DNA from: Neonectria sp. B-13
Lineage: Eukaryota; Ascomycota; Sordariomycetes; Hypocreales; Nectriaceae
NCBI GenBank assembly: GCA_002682825.1
Contig: NOKP01000016.1
Location: 406,591-470,590, forward strand
Length of the DNA: 64,000 bases
Direction of reading: 5' to 3'
The translations under genes and the position numbers were made by a program. Below the pieces are notes generated by a model. That model saw nothing but the letters and a program-made list of their open reading frames with translations, did not search any database and was not told where the DNA came from. This document shows positions 21,718 through 32,453 of this stretch, in pieces (position 1 is the first letter of the stretch; each line of letters opens with the position of its first letter).

Positions 21718-23560
21718 TGTGCTTGAGACACTAAATATCGTATTAAGACGTGTGTCGTCTGCTTTGCTTCACCATTGAGGGCTTGGTTGTTGCACGAAAT
21801 AATTGGGAGTTTGGGGTGAGGACTGCTTCAGGAGCCGTTCCACTTTTAGCCGATTTGCTCTGTCACGCTATTTCTGGCGCTGCCCAGGGCCAGCCGTATT
21901 TCGCAAAGGCATTCAAGACAATATCCGACTATCAATCTCTTTTTCATTTCCAGTTACCCTTCCATTGTGCGCGCCCATCCTATACCAAGATTCAGAAGAA
22001 CCTGCTCTCCATTCCTTCCTTCTCATACAAGTTCTCACTGCTTCCTCCCGCCTTGCAGTCCTTTCGTTACAGTCAGCATCATTATCTTTAGATGGTCTTG
22101 AAGATTATTATGCTACAATACGCAGCACCCATCGCCTCCCCGTAAACAAACTGGCATAATGATGAGCTGTCTGAGATGACGTCTAGTTGAATAGAGAGGT
22201 AAGCTTCTTGACACCACCCAAAGGCTTGGCGGAGACTTTCGTTAAGTTACCGGGGGTTTAACTTGTAGCTTAGGTCTCTTGCTTAAAAACCTGACAGCGA
22301 CGCCGATATGAGAACGCTTCTAACTACGTTTTCGACAAGCCCTTTTGATTCAGCAGAAGGCTTCTCTTAGGCCGCCTACAATTTGGATTTCAAGAACCTT
22401 CACTTAGGCAACAACTTAGAGCAGAACTTAATTTACAGCATCAAATTATCTCGATGTCCAAATGCGTGACATCGCCCTGGACGGCCGCCACGACTTGGCA
22501 GATGTGGCATATTCAGAACACGAAGACAGTCTTTTAGAGGCATGTTCATTATTAGAGCGAAATGCCATGCACCTCTCGTCCAGCTCTGCAAGGGGGCGTC
22601 ACGATTGTACTGGGGGCCACAGGGCCTGAAGAGAATTGATGGTCAGGAGAAAAGCATAAACAGATTGCACAAGGTGTCTGAAACATTCACAGTTTTGCTT
22701 TTGGAGATCGTTACTTATCTCTGTCCTGTTATGTTAAAGGGAGAAGAGCACTGCTATTTGACACTATTTTGGACCGAGCTCCCGGATTCCTTGAGTCTGA
22801 CGCAGGTTACCATACTGCAATCTTTCGATACCTTTACAATGCTGTAGCTGAGTTCTCTTCGGACTGGAAGACATGTTGAACGAGACCAGCAATAACAGAG
22901 GCTCTTGAACTAAGTTAGCCCAATTCAGGCAGTGTGAACACACACTGAAACGTACATTTTATAACACACGAACATCCTAATATGAATTGCATGATTCTCC
23001 ATTTTAGGTCATCCGATAATGATTGGTTGTTTACCTCTTGCATCATTTTTTGGTTTGTGATGATGCGAAAATCGTTCAATCGTATTGTGACTTGGTCGTT
23101 CCTTTGAGCACTGATCAAAGGTTACCTTGTCCTTGTAAAAAGTAATATCTCGACTAAAAGGCCATGTGCCTAGGAACAAACTCACGCGATGACTAGTTGT
23201 CGACAATGCCCGGCTAGTTAACGACTATCAATCCCTCGTCTTTTCGAACCTCTTGTAGGATCCGCCAACGTCTGAGATATGCCGATTTTCCTCAATTTAC
23301 GATTAACTACGATGAGGCGTCACGATTCATCAATATGGATCATTCCATAGACTCACACAAGATAGATCCTGATGAAACGTTATCATATTAACAACACCCA
23401 CTTGTATTCACTGATTCGCAACTCTGCACAGGAATGAAGGATCTCAGTCCGTGATAGGCCATCCTACCCGACATCGCTATCCATGTCACTCACAGAACCG
23501 CTTACCGCCAGTAAATGTTCGACCCTTCTCCTATTCCTCAAGCATCAACACAAGCAAAAA
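21718..23560. other. AT-rich intergenic region, no gene supported
   Basis: About 1.8 kb beginning with the promoter side of the RCC1-like gene. The right two-thirds are more AT-rich than neighbouring genes and have only short, patternless frames. Nothing recognised. Confidence 0.45.
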
Positions 23561-23887
23561 ATGCACTTTATTCTCAGGCTTACAGTCCTCGCGACTGCAG
23601 TTCTTACCACCGAAGTCGACGTCGTCTGGCGTCATGAAGAGACGTCTGGCCTTACTTCTCTGGGCGTTTTCGGCTCTGAGCAGGGGCTTCTTATCGCAGA
23701 AACGAGCGGTAGCGTGCTCATCGCCGACGCGCCCATTGCCTTGTCGACCTTGAACGACAACGGTTTTACAATTTTTGCGGTGGGCCATGCCGGATACACC
23801 TTTCACACTGACACCGAGAAATCTGGCGGCCCTGCGTGCTCCAAGAAGTACAGCAGAGAAGTTGCCCTGGTTCAGGCTAATAGTTAG
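23561..23887 (+). CDS. Candidate small secreted protein
   Basis: A 108-residue frame from an ATG preceded by an A-run (good start context). The first ~17 residues (MHFILRLTVLATAVLTT) look like a signal peptide: one Arg, then a hydrophobic core. The mature part would be ~90 residues, mildly acidic, with a single visible Cys (near residue 93), so it is not a disulfide-rich effector type. Gly/Thr/Ser-rich segments suggest a small beta fold. No family is recognised. It stands alone in AT-rich sequence. It may be real, a first exon of something longer, or a chance frame; an in-frame ATG at 23483 would remove the signal peptide from the N-terminus and is less likely. Confidence 0.4.
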   Translation: MHFILRLTVLATAVLTTEVDVVWRHEETSGLTSLGVFGSEQGLLIAETSGSVLIADAPIALSTLNDNGFTIFAVGHAGYTFHTDTEKSGGPACSKKYSREVALVQANS

Positions 23888-24271
23888 TCAGAGGTTTTAC
23901 TGCTCAAGAGGTTACATATCTGATGCATAGGCTTATTTCCCTTCTCACATGATTAGACGATGGAGGGAGTTCGGGTAGTCGAATGTTGAACGACTGGTTA
24001 CTGTTCCGCACAGCGAGAAGACGGAGAAGGTGACAAAATTTAAGTGTGTAGGGTAGCAAATTAATACGACGCGTTAAGTGGTTGGTCACGTGTCAATGGA
24101 GACAACGCCGATCACCGCCTTCTGTTTGTTTAACAACAACAACAAATAACGACTGGGGAGGGAAACACGCCACACGAGACGAACCGCAGTTCTTTACCCT
24201 GCAACCTCCGAAACCATATTGTGCTCTTCTCTTCATACTTTCGAGTCGACAGCGGCCCATAACCCCAGATT
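23888..24271. other. Intergenic, nothing recognised
   Basis: About 380 bases; promoter side of the next plus-strand gene. A short AAC triplet run lies near 24131-24146. Confidence 0.45.
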
Positions 24272-25410
24272 ATGCCTGCGACAATCCCCACCGAAGAGCA
24301 CGGCGGCTCTATCAACCCCCGTATATCGATGCGCAAGCGGGAGTTTCGCACCCTCAACCGCATCCAAGGGAAAATAGAGAGACGATGGAAGACGATCGAG
24401 TTCAATGATGAACAGCTTCAAGAGATCTCCGTCGTACGAGGCGCGCCATTCGACATCGACGAGGACGACCCGATCGATCTTGACCCACGCTTCTTCCTCC
24501 CCGGCCCAGTCGAGAATATGGAATATGGCTTGGAAATTGTACGCAAGAGCGAAGGACTATATCGCTGCCGATGGCCACAGGCAGAGCCAATCAAGAACCA
24601 CCGTCTCCGAGGTGGAGACGTGGAGTGGTGCGAACTCGCATCTGAGGAAGCCTACTATGATGCCAGGTCTAATGCCATCGTCTCCGGTAAGATGGCCGTG
24701 GAGGCCTCAGGCTGGGAACGTCATCAGTAAGAGATCGCATCTAATTCCCTCGTTCAATTCCTCCCACTAGCTCCTAACGGTTGTGACTCTTTGCACAGAT
24801 ACATGTGTGCCAAGAAAATGCCATACTGCACCAAGTTCTGGACTTCTGCCGAAGACGGCCGCCTCTGTTGGAATAAATGGAACAGCGGAGACTACTTCAT
24901 GTGGTCGCGAGGCCAATTGAAGTACGGTTATCACCCCAATGTGCCGCATGCACTAGCCACCGTCCACGACTCCTCCCGCCCGCGCCACCAAGGGCTGCTT
25001 CATAGCGAGCTGCTTGTCGCTGTATGCCTTCTGAAAGCGCAAATACGCAAGGCCTATAGGTACCTCGACCATCACGTCTATCCTGTATGCCTCATGGAAT
25101 CCTTTATCGCTATGTTCTAATCTTCATTCAGGTCCTTGTTGTGAGCTTTCACGGTCGGTTTTCGGCGCGAGTCGTTCAGGCATATTTCGAAAATGGGCGG
25201 ATTGTCGTCCGGCTGTCGCGTCTTATCAACCTCCACACTCGAGTCGTTTCCCCAGAAGTACGGCTCCTTGTCCGATGGCTTAACAGTAGGCCTGTTGGCA
25301 ATACTCGCCTCCCTGTATCAGACGACAAGCCATTTGATGGCGATTCTTCCTTTCCTATCGCTGTGACGGACACGGAGGAGGTTCTATCGCCGATGATCCC
25401 TGTCCAGTAG
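24272..25410 (+). CDS. Fungal protein of unknown function
   Basis: Three exons: 24272-24726, 24799-25084 and 25132-25410, giving 339 residues. Splicing is supported by frame and by continuity through HQ/YMCAKKMPYC and HHVYP/VLVVSFHGR. The N-terminal third is charged and poor in hydrophobics. The middle has a Trp/Tyr/Cys-rich block (PYCTKFWTSAEDGRLCW and WNSGDYFMWS). The C-terminal part follows a pattern I have seen in many Pezizomycotina hypothetical proteins: a helix SELLVAVCLLKAQIRKA, then HHVYPVLVVSF, then ARVVQAYFENGRIVVRLS and LLVRWLNSRPVGNTR. No catalytic motif, membrane segment or signal peptide is evident. I do not assign a function. Its neighbour at 26628 has a similar lineage-specific character but is a different family. 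Confidence 0.82.
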
Positions 25411-26387
25411 GGGACCCACAGGGAGAGTTAGTGGCAAGTGGAGGGAATTTACATGATGTCGCTTGGGAGTTTAGCGTTGGCTGGCGTTTTAGCTGCTGTA
25501 ACCTTTACCAGGGAATATGGCGAGGCTAAGTTCATTCTCTCTTCTGAAGGTTTGAGAATTTGCAGAGTCTTGCATTGTCCCACTTTTGGAACATCTTACC
25601 GTGCTTGCATTTGGATTTGAAGGATTTCCTAGGCGGGAACGCGGAATAATGCTTCGCATGTATAATACCCGTTAACGCTGGGGCTACGCGTACTTGACAT
25701 CTGCAACTGTGTAGTGGAGCTCAGCAGATTATCTCCTGGCCTGGAAAGCCTGAGTGAGCTTGGCGCGCTTAGAAATGAACCAGGATTTCTATTCTGATAC
25801 TCACAAACCTTGTAGTTCATCCACTCTCGAGTGCGCAGCCGAATCCTTTCAAGGCTGCAGAGTGATCAATCACAAGTCTTGGCTGTTTAGCCGTGGTGGG
25901 ACTGGCCTGATCACAGGATGTTGGACGAGCTTGCTGGGTTGATTTCCGTACGGATAGACTTCGATGAGATACTCCGTAGTGAGGCGCTAATTCTGACCCC
26001 TTCAGCTCCTATTGGCCCCTCCAGGCCGCGCCCGGTAAGCGCTCGACAGGCCTCTGGCCCGCGGCCGACGGAGACCCGCCTGACCGTAATGCAACCGATT
26101 TTACGCGCCTCTTGTGTACTGTATACGTAAAGAAGTGGACAAGCTGCCTGTGCATCCTTCTGTTGAAAAAGTGACCCGAGTCTCCGATTTGCCGCCTTTG
26201 CGCCACCTAGGTGGTTGCTCTGATAGGCTAAGAACTAAATGCGAACATGCAGATTGGGGATCATTCTACCGCGCGGTAATTTCTAAATTTGTTTCTCACG
26301 TTGGGTACGGAGTTGCAGTCATCAAGATCGGTCGTCAAATTCATCACATTACGAGGTTACCAGAGGGCATTGGATATTGACCTCATG

Positions 26388-26394
26388 TATAAAT
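26388..26394 (+). promoter_or_regulatory. TATA-like box
   Basis: TATAAAT lies ~235 bases upstream of the ATG at 26628, with an A/C-rich presumed leader between. This fits a TATA box with a long 5' UTR. Confidence 0.4.
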
Positions 26395-26518
26395 GGTCTT
26401 GACTAGCTGCCCCTCAACCGGCCACACTCATCATTATCTACACTTCATTCCATCGTTGATCGTTGAAGAAGTCTCTTTTACCCACACACAATCATACCTA
26501 ACACGAACACCTAACACT

Positions 26519-26608
26519 TAACTCCTCACTTCACTTAACTTCACCTAACTTCACCCAACCTCGCCTCACTCTGTCTCGCCTTACCCTACCTCACTTTACT
26601 GCTTCAAT
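26519..26608 (+). repeat. Degenerate CT/AC-rich repeat in a presumed 5' leader
   Basis: About eight drifting copies of a ~10-nt pattern (ACTTCACCTA-like), almost free of G, just upstream of the ATG at 26628. It may be a leader minisatellite or a pyrimidine-rich promoter tract. Confidence 0.55.
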
Positions 26609-26627
26609 TTTCATCTACGCATCAGAG

Positions 26628-28417
26628 ATGGCACACTCGATCTCAATTCCCCAACAGCCCGAAGATTGGCTCAAAGACGTTCAGAAAGCGCGCCCCGGCT
26701 CAACCAACATCGACATTTCTGGCATTGCACAAAATGAATTTGATTCGGCTTCCAAGCTGAGCTATGGGGACTGGCTACTCCTCAGAATTCTTTGGCCACG
26801 GACGAACTGCCGACCAACACATGACATCATCTTTGGGAGTAGAGCTCATGCCTTGAGAACCAAGGCTCTGAAGGCGCTCGACAAAGAGTTGTGGATGAAA
26901 CCATTGGAGAAGGATAGTGTCGACTTACTGGACTGGTCCTACTTGGCTCCGTGGAAAATGAGTGTCAATGACATCCGGAGGAGAACACCCGCCATGTTGG
27001 ACTTGGCTGCAGGCAAGATTTACGACGATGCGGATCCCTTTAGACTCTTAATCGAACCGTCTGATGTTCGATCTCGTCTACGTCCTAGCGTTCCCACCAG
27101 ATATCGGGACAGTTCCTCGGGTTCCTCCGACCGTTCCCCGGGTTCCTCCGACCGTTCCTCGGGTTCCTCCGACCGTTCCTCGGGTTCCTCTAAGCGTTCC
27201 TCCGACCATTCTGCCAACCGCTCTTCAAGGCACCCTCCCTCTCCTCTTGGGCCTCGACGCTCGCCTTCGCGAAGCGAGATACTAGGTGAATCATCTGGAT
27301 CTGCTGGTTTTGGGCGTGGCAGGGCGGAAACATCATCGCCAGAGTCTGGCATGAGTGCCGAAGCTAGGATGATCAACAAACATCGTCCAGATGAGGCGCT
27401 CATCAACATGTCCATCATCCTTCTCCTCCAGGGCGTCTGCATGAGGCTGCTGCAGAACTCACGATATGAGTCATATGACTGGTCTATCCTTCACAAGCAG
27501 TTCTGTGTCAGTCAGCCTGACCCAAACAACCGGTCGAACCGGATTAAGATTCTTACAGCCAGGACAGACGGCTGCCTACAAGTTAGGCGTCGTGGTGAGG
27601 ATCCGGATCAAGGTGAGACTTTGGCCATCATCGAAGTGAAGCCATATCGTCGGAATATACCTACAAACAACGCCATAGCAATTCGAATCCAGGAAGGGGC
27701 TGAGATGGCGGCTTGGATTTCAACATCCGCCAAAACAGGCTTTCTACCTGGAGACCCTCAAACAGGGACTCGTCGGTATGTAACTACCTCATGCTATGGA
27801 ACAAACCTCGGTTGCTGACTTAAACGCTTCTTCCTAGCCGCCTTCTCATCTCCCAAGACTTCGACGAGGTATTCATCACCGTTGCCGAGTTCAACCAGGA
27901 TTACGTAGAGTATATCAGGGGTGACAAAATTAGCTGGCCGATTGCTTCCAGAAGCGCACCCCAAGGTTCTCCATCGAGAGATCCGCGGTTGGGCACTGTG
28001 GTGACTCAGCGCCGTGATGCATCATCGTCTTCATCTTCATCTTCGGAAGGAGAACGGAGAGGACCTCCGCATCCGGACACGAAAGATAAGAAGTCTTCGG
28101 GTCTTTTTGCATCGTTCAAATCAAAGACTCAGACCCCACCGCAAGGCCCTGCGAGCCGTCAATCCACCGTCCCTGTCACCCCAAGGAAGCAAGCAACGAC
28201 GCAGGAGCCACCCCCCGCACCGAAGCAAAATGCTGCGAGCATTCCACCTGTCCGGAGCAGCGGAGGGCCTTTTTTGCGGATGCTCGAATTCAGACCCTTT
28301 AGTCTCAAGGAACCGAGTCAAATGAAAGAGTTGGCGTTGTTGTTGTATTCATTAACGGAAGAGCTGTGCGAGAATGACCTCGCTCTGCGATATCAGCCTA
28401 ACAAGCCAATGTCCTAG
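26628..28417 (+). CDS. Fungal PD-(D/E)XK nuclease-like protein with Ser-rich repeats
   Basis: Two exons: 26628-27775 and 27838-28417, giving 575 residues. Residues ~161-200 are a tandem, Ser-rich linker built from SSGSSDR heptads. Downstream, residues ~250-410 match the pattern of the PD-(D/E)XK superfamily as seen in fungal proteins: a helix (ALINMSIILLLQGVCMRLL), then Asp 314 in ARTDGCLQV, then Glu 336 and Lys 338 in LAIIEVKPY, then Gln 355 in IRIQEGAEMAAWI. This D/ExK/Q layout is what a catalytic nuclease core would show. The intron lies inside the core and is required to reach the strand LLISQDFDEVFITVAEF. The C-terminal ~150 residues are Ser/Pro-rich, with a final helical patch. Nuclease activity is inference; many fungal members are uncharacterised and some may be non-catalytic. 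Confidence 0.8.
27109..27204 (+). repeat. 21-nt tandem repeat coding for SSGSSDR heptads
   Basis: Four to five near-identical 21-nt units inside the PD-(D/E)XK-like gene. The first copies are almost perfect and the last decays into a general Ser/Arg-rich stretch. The frame is kept by the unit length. Confidence 0.9.
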
Positions 28418-28883
28418 TGTGCCGTCGGGGTCCGGATACGGTGCCGGCGTTCCTTAAGCCCATTGTCAACGATTGGTCTATTTGGCTTGAGATAAAAAGG
28501 GGTTTGAGATTGGCAAGGCCAGTCAAGAAGATAGGAAGGATAACACCTCAGGCATGAATTTGAGAGCCGAATGAGTTCGCTTTTCAGTCAATTGGGATCA
28601 GGATTGGGATTAGTCAATTATGATTAGTCAATTAGGATTAGGATTAGGCGAGTAGGATTAGGATGGAGGACTTTTTTTTATAGTATTAGTGTTAGTTAAT
28701 AAGGAGTAAGCGAACAGTCGGATTCTGTGATTGTAATCACACGCCGACGACGTGCCAAGACAGCAGATCGAGCATATTCAATGGCTGTTAAAGACTAGAG
28801 GGAGTGATTAATGGTGTAACAAAATTTACATCTCATGCTTGTGAATGTAACTAATTACATATGCTCCTGAGCCTACTACATAC
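28418..28883. other. Intergenic region between converging genes
   Basis: About 470 bases between two 3' ends. It contains the GGATTAG minisatellite and is otherwise AT-rich. Confidence 0.5.
28587..28668 (+). repeat. GGATTAG-type minisatellite (telomere-like but not TTAGGG)
   Basis: About 80 bases built from GGATTAG / TTAGGA units with short spacers (TCAATTAG). The core differs from the canonical fungal telomere unit TTAGGG by one base in nearly every copy, so it is best called telomere-like. Confidence 0.7.
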
Positions 28884-30428
28884 CTATACATTATACCTCG
28901 TCAGCTCGGGGCTATCGACGACTCTGGGAAAGGAAAACTTGGTCTCAACAAAGACCTTCTGCATCCCGTCTTCCTTAGCATCGAACTTGTAATAAACCTC
29001 ATCGAGATCTTCGAGCCTGACACGATGGGAGACCATCTGCATGGGATCTAGCTGGCCGCTTTGAATCATTGCCAACAGCTCATTCCAATACTTATGGACA
29101 GGTGCTTGACCATTGCCAATGAGGCGGATCCCGCGCTGCATCAGTGAGCCGACGTTGAAGTGGTTCGTCTGTGGAGTTAATTGTTAGTAAGGGCTTTTGA
29201 CCAAGGGATCTTGGGGGACCTTGGGGGATCTTACGTAGCCCACATAGACACCCGTGACACCGCAGCGACCGTAGTTGCGCACCCCTTCAATCATCTCATT
29301 GATGATCTCGCTCGTATCTGTCTCTGCCCCCAAGCCGATCTCCAGCCAATGGACCCAGCCCTTGGCATACTCCCCGGCTGCGCACTCGATGGCGGCATCC
29401 GGGCCTCTTCCGCCACACAACTCCTTGAGCTTGCTGACGACCGTCTCTTTGTTGGTGACGCCATGGGACAGCTTCTTGAAATCGACGAGGTGCAACTTGT
29501 CCTTGTGTTCGGTAGGCCAATTCTTCTGAATAAAAGAAAGGCGTGGTTCGGTGTCGACAAAAATGATCTTGGTGGCGCCCTCACCGATCGCGAAGACACC
29601 AGCCATTTGTCCAATCGGTCCAGCTCCGAAAATGGCCACCTCGTCGCCGGGGTAGACAGCTGTATCTTTGACCGCGTTGTATGAAGTGCATAGGACATCG
29701 GAGAGAAATAAAGCTAATTGAAGTTAGTCTTATGTCAAGGTCAGGTTGGGAGAGAGCATAGTAATCACCCTTCTCGTCTGGAACGTCATTGGGGATCTCG
29801 AGTAGGTTCACGTCACCCAAAGGAACGCGGACATACTCCGCCTGTCCACCAGCGAAGCCTCCCGTGAAGTGCGAGTAGCCGAAAATGCCAGCTGTCCTGC
29901 CACCATACATTGCCTTTGCAGCAGAATTGGAATTGGTCTTCTCACACTGCGACGACAGTTTCTGCTTGCAAAAGAAGCAATCGCCGCATGCAATCTGGAA
30001 AGAAGCGACATATCGCTTGCCAACCTGGATACCAGTGGCAGCAGGGCCAACTTGTTCAACCACGCCGCAGAACTCATGGCCTAGGATATCGCCTTCGGCC
30101 AGCTGGACGACGCTACCGTGGAGGAGATGAAGGTCCGAGCCGCATACCGTGCTCCCAGTGACTTTTAGGATGACATCACGATCCTCAAGGATCTTTGGCT
30201 TAGGGGCATCAACTAAAGGGAATATAATCAGCAAACCACAGTAAGACTAGATTGGCGTCGAAGATGCGAACCAATCTTGACCTTGTTTTTCCCCATCCAG
30301 GCCAATGCTTTCATGGTCTCGCCAGACTCTCCCGTTTGCTGGTACGAGGAGACATCCTGTTGTGTGATGGAATTATCTCCGTGGCCAACGGCCTTCTCCA
30401 CCTGAAAAGCTGCTTTGGATGTTGCCAT
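28884..30428 (-). CDS. Zinc-dependent alcohol dehydrogenase, glutathione-independent formaldehyde dehydrogenase type
   Basis: Four exons: 30428-30272, 30212-29769, 29713-29235 and 29168-28884, giving 454 residues. The medium-chain dehydrogenase plan is complete. Catalytic zinc ligands are in TVCGSDLH (Cys 76) and GHEF (His 98, Glu 99). A structural-zinc-like Cys cluster lies in ACGDCFFCKQKLSSQC. The GAGPIGQMA nucleotide loop (~residue 225) is followed by an Asp in IFVDTE, suggesting NAD preference. The ~45-residue N-terminal extension before the GroES-like fold and the inserted segment in the Rossmann part resemble Pseudomonas-type formaldehyde dehydrogenase (dismutase). The likely role is oxidation of formaldehyde or other small aldehydes/alcohols in the cytosol. 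Exact substrate is inference. It converges with the PD-(D/E)XK-like gene. Confidence 0.92.
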
Positions 30429-30496
30429 TTTGTGTCAATCGATGCCGAAATTCTGAAGGCTGTGAGGTTTTGAGGCAGCAATGGAAGTGGTTGGCC

Positions 30497-30506
30497 TATA
30501 TATAAA
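30497..30506 (-). promoter_or_regulatory. TATA box of the alcohol dehydrogenase gene
   Basis: TATATA-type element about 70 bases upstream of the ATG at 30428, read on the minus strand. The spacing is typical of a TATA-driven, regulated fungal promoter. Confidence 0.5.
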
Positions 30507-32323
30507 CTAAAAGGTTATCATCATCACGTCACTTCATTAAGACACTCCATAATTCCTTTGCACTGTACCGAATTTGAATTAAAAAAATCTTGTTGTGACG
30601 TTGATACAGCAATGACGATTAGATTTGTCTGAAAGCACAATTGGTCGACGTCATCGGTTCGGAGCAATTACTCCATTCGCAACTCGCAAGACCGAGGAAA
30701 AGGTAAAACATCACCGTCGATCGTTTATCGATAGAATAATGCGATTCCTTGCATTATTAATTGCTGAAGCTGAGTGTGACTAACGCATAACGACAGCTTA
30801 CGAAAGGCCCATCGTACTCACTATCACAATGAATGGTGTTGGTCCATATGCTGCCGCAAAACCAGACGATGCGGTCTCTGTTTCCAGCGTTGTTCCTGCT
30901 ACTCTTAGATTCAGTTTCGCTCTGGAATTGAAGTTTATCTTGAAGTATATTTTGCCCTGCAACGTTAATGAGAGCAGGCAAAAGAATCAAATATTGGGTA
31001 AATCATCCCATTGACTGCGATAATGCGCCTTTTGTACATTATCCACGTATCCAAGATACTGATCTGCTCACCCACAAGCTAGCGTGATTAATGTATCTTA
31101 GATTAGCGTTGCACATTCATTACTTTCTTAATGGGGGTAAACACCCGAGCAGCGATGTTGCCTTAGAACTCTAGGATTTTATTCGCCGTAATCCCTGGTT
31201 AGTAAAATAAATAAAAAGGCGCCTTATCGCAGTCAAAGGGATGGGAAGTAGGCGATCACGAAAACCATGCGGAAGATCCCAGTTGGTGGGGCTCGCTGGC
31301 TCTGGAGGTTACCCTTTATCCCTACGTTAGTGTCTCTTTGTCGCTATGTTCATCTACGAATACATGTCTAAAACGGGTAATTCCTTGGGTGATGCTTTAT
31401 TGTTTTATTCCATTGAAAAACATTGCAAGCTGCTCGTGACATAGGGAGTAATGAAGAGCGAGTGCAGCCAATGACCGAGCATGGAGCGGAAGTGGGCACG
31501 AAGCGCCGTTGCAAGCGTGATCAATACTTCATGCCAGTGACAGTTCAAGCATGCAAAGGACTCTGTTTTAGAGCGAACAAGGTAACTGCATCGTGTAACT
31601 AGACATAGATTCAGCTCCCCTCAATATGGATTAGCAAAGACGCCTCGATGTCGTATTCTAGAAGAGCTGTAATGCAGTATTGACTTTCACCGTATTCAGG
31701 TGGGCCAAAGAGGAGTTGCCAAGGTCAAGATTTGGCGCCAACAACCCTTGTTGACGCGGCATTACATGTCCATCAGCCAATTGTGGACGCGATGGGTCAA
31801 CTGCAGTAAACAAGGCGTATGTGAAAACCCCACGAAGGAAAAGATCAGAGTGGTGCAGATAGCTGACGGGCTGGGACCCCCGGATTGCTGACACCTTGCA
31901 TACAGCTGACGCCTGCAGCAAAGGAGGCTATTGATCAGCTCGCGCACCAGCTGGCATCGCGCCCGCCCGCACTAACTTGATATCATTTAGAGGCCCGGGC
32001 CTGCTGACAGGAGGCCTAGGGTCAACGCGGTTTTCCGATATGGTAGGCTTTTGGTGAATTGGCATCATGCAGCTGAAAGTCCATCTTGGGACAAGAACGA
32101 GCTCCGGCTCTTCCGTCGTATGACGGTTGCATTGCATTAGTCCAGATGCAGACATGGGAATATCACGAATCGCGCATTCGCAACTGCCAGAGAAATCTCC
32201 AAGCCATGCAGGAAACCCACCATTGGATGGCGAAAGGCAATAGTCACAGGAGCCCGATCCCAATGATTGGCTGGATTCGAAATATGTCGCGAGGGACCCC
32301 TTTACTTGAGCCTTGAGCTATTT
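30507..32323. other. Gene-poor AT-rich intergenic region
   Basis: About 1.8 kb with short, stop-rich frames only. I see no gene, transposon terminal repeat or RNA gene. Base composition is lower in GC than in flanking genes. Confidence 0.45.
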
Positions 32324-32335
32324 GATATAAATAAG
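32324..32335 (+). promoter_or_regulatory. TATA-like box of the coiled-coil/NIDO-like gene
   Basis: GATATAAATAAG lies ~120 bases upstream of the ATG at 32454. Position and sequence fit a core promoter. Confidence 0.5.
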
Positions 32336-32453
32336 AGGAGTTTCCATGCGTATTAGGTTGCCAAACAGATCTCCAGAGCAAAGCAAGAGGACTCCCGGGT
32401 TCTAAGCGCGAGAATCTACTCTACCACGTCGAGCACAGAAATTGGTATTGACG

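Larger units (their letters stand above)
25411..26627. other. Intergenic region and 5' leader of the next gene
   Basis: About 1.2 kb with no supported gene. Its right end carries a TATA-like element (26388-26394) and a degenerate pyrimidine-rich repeat (26519-26608), both described separately. Confidence 0.45.
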
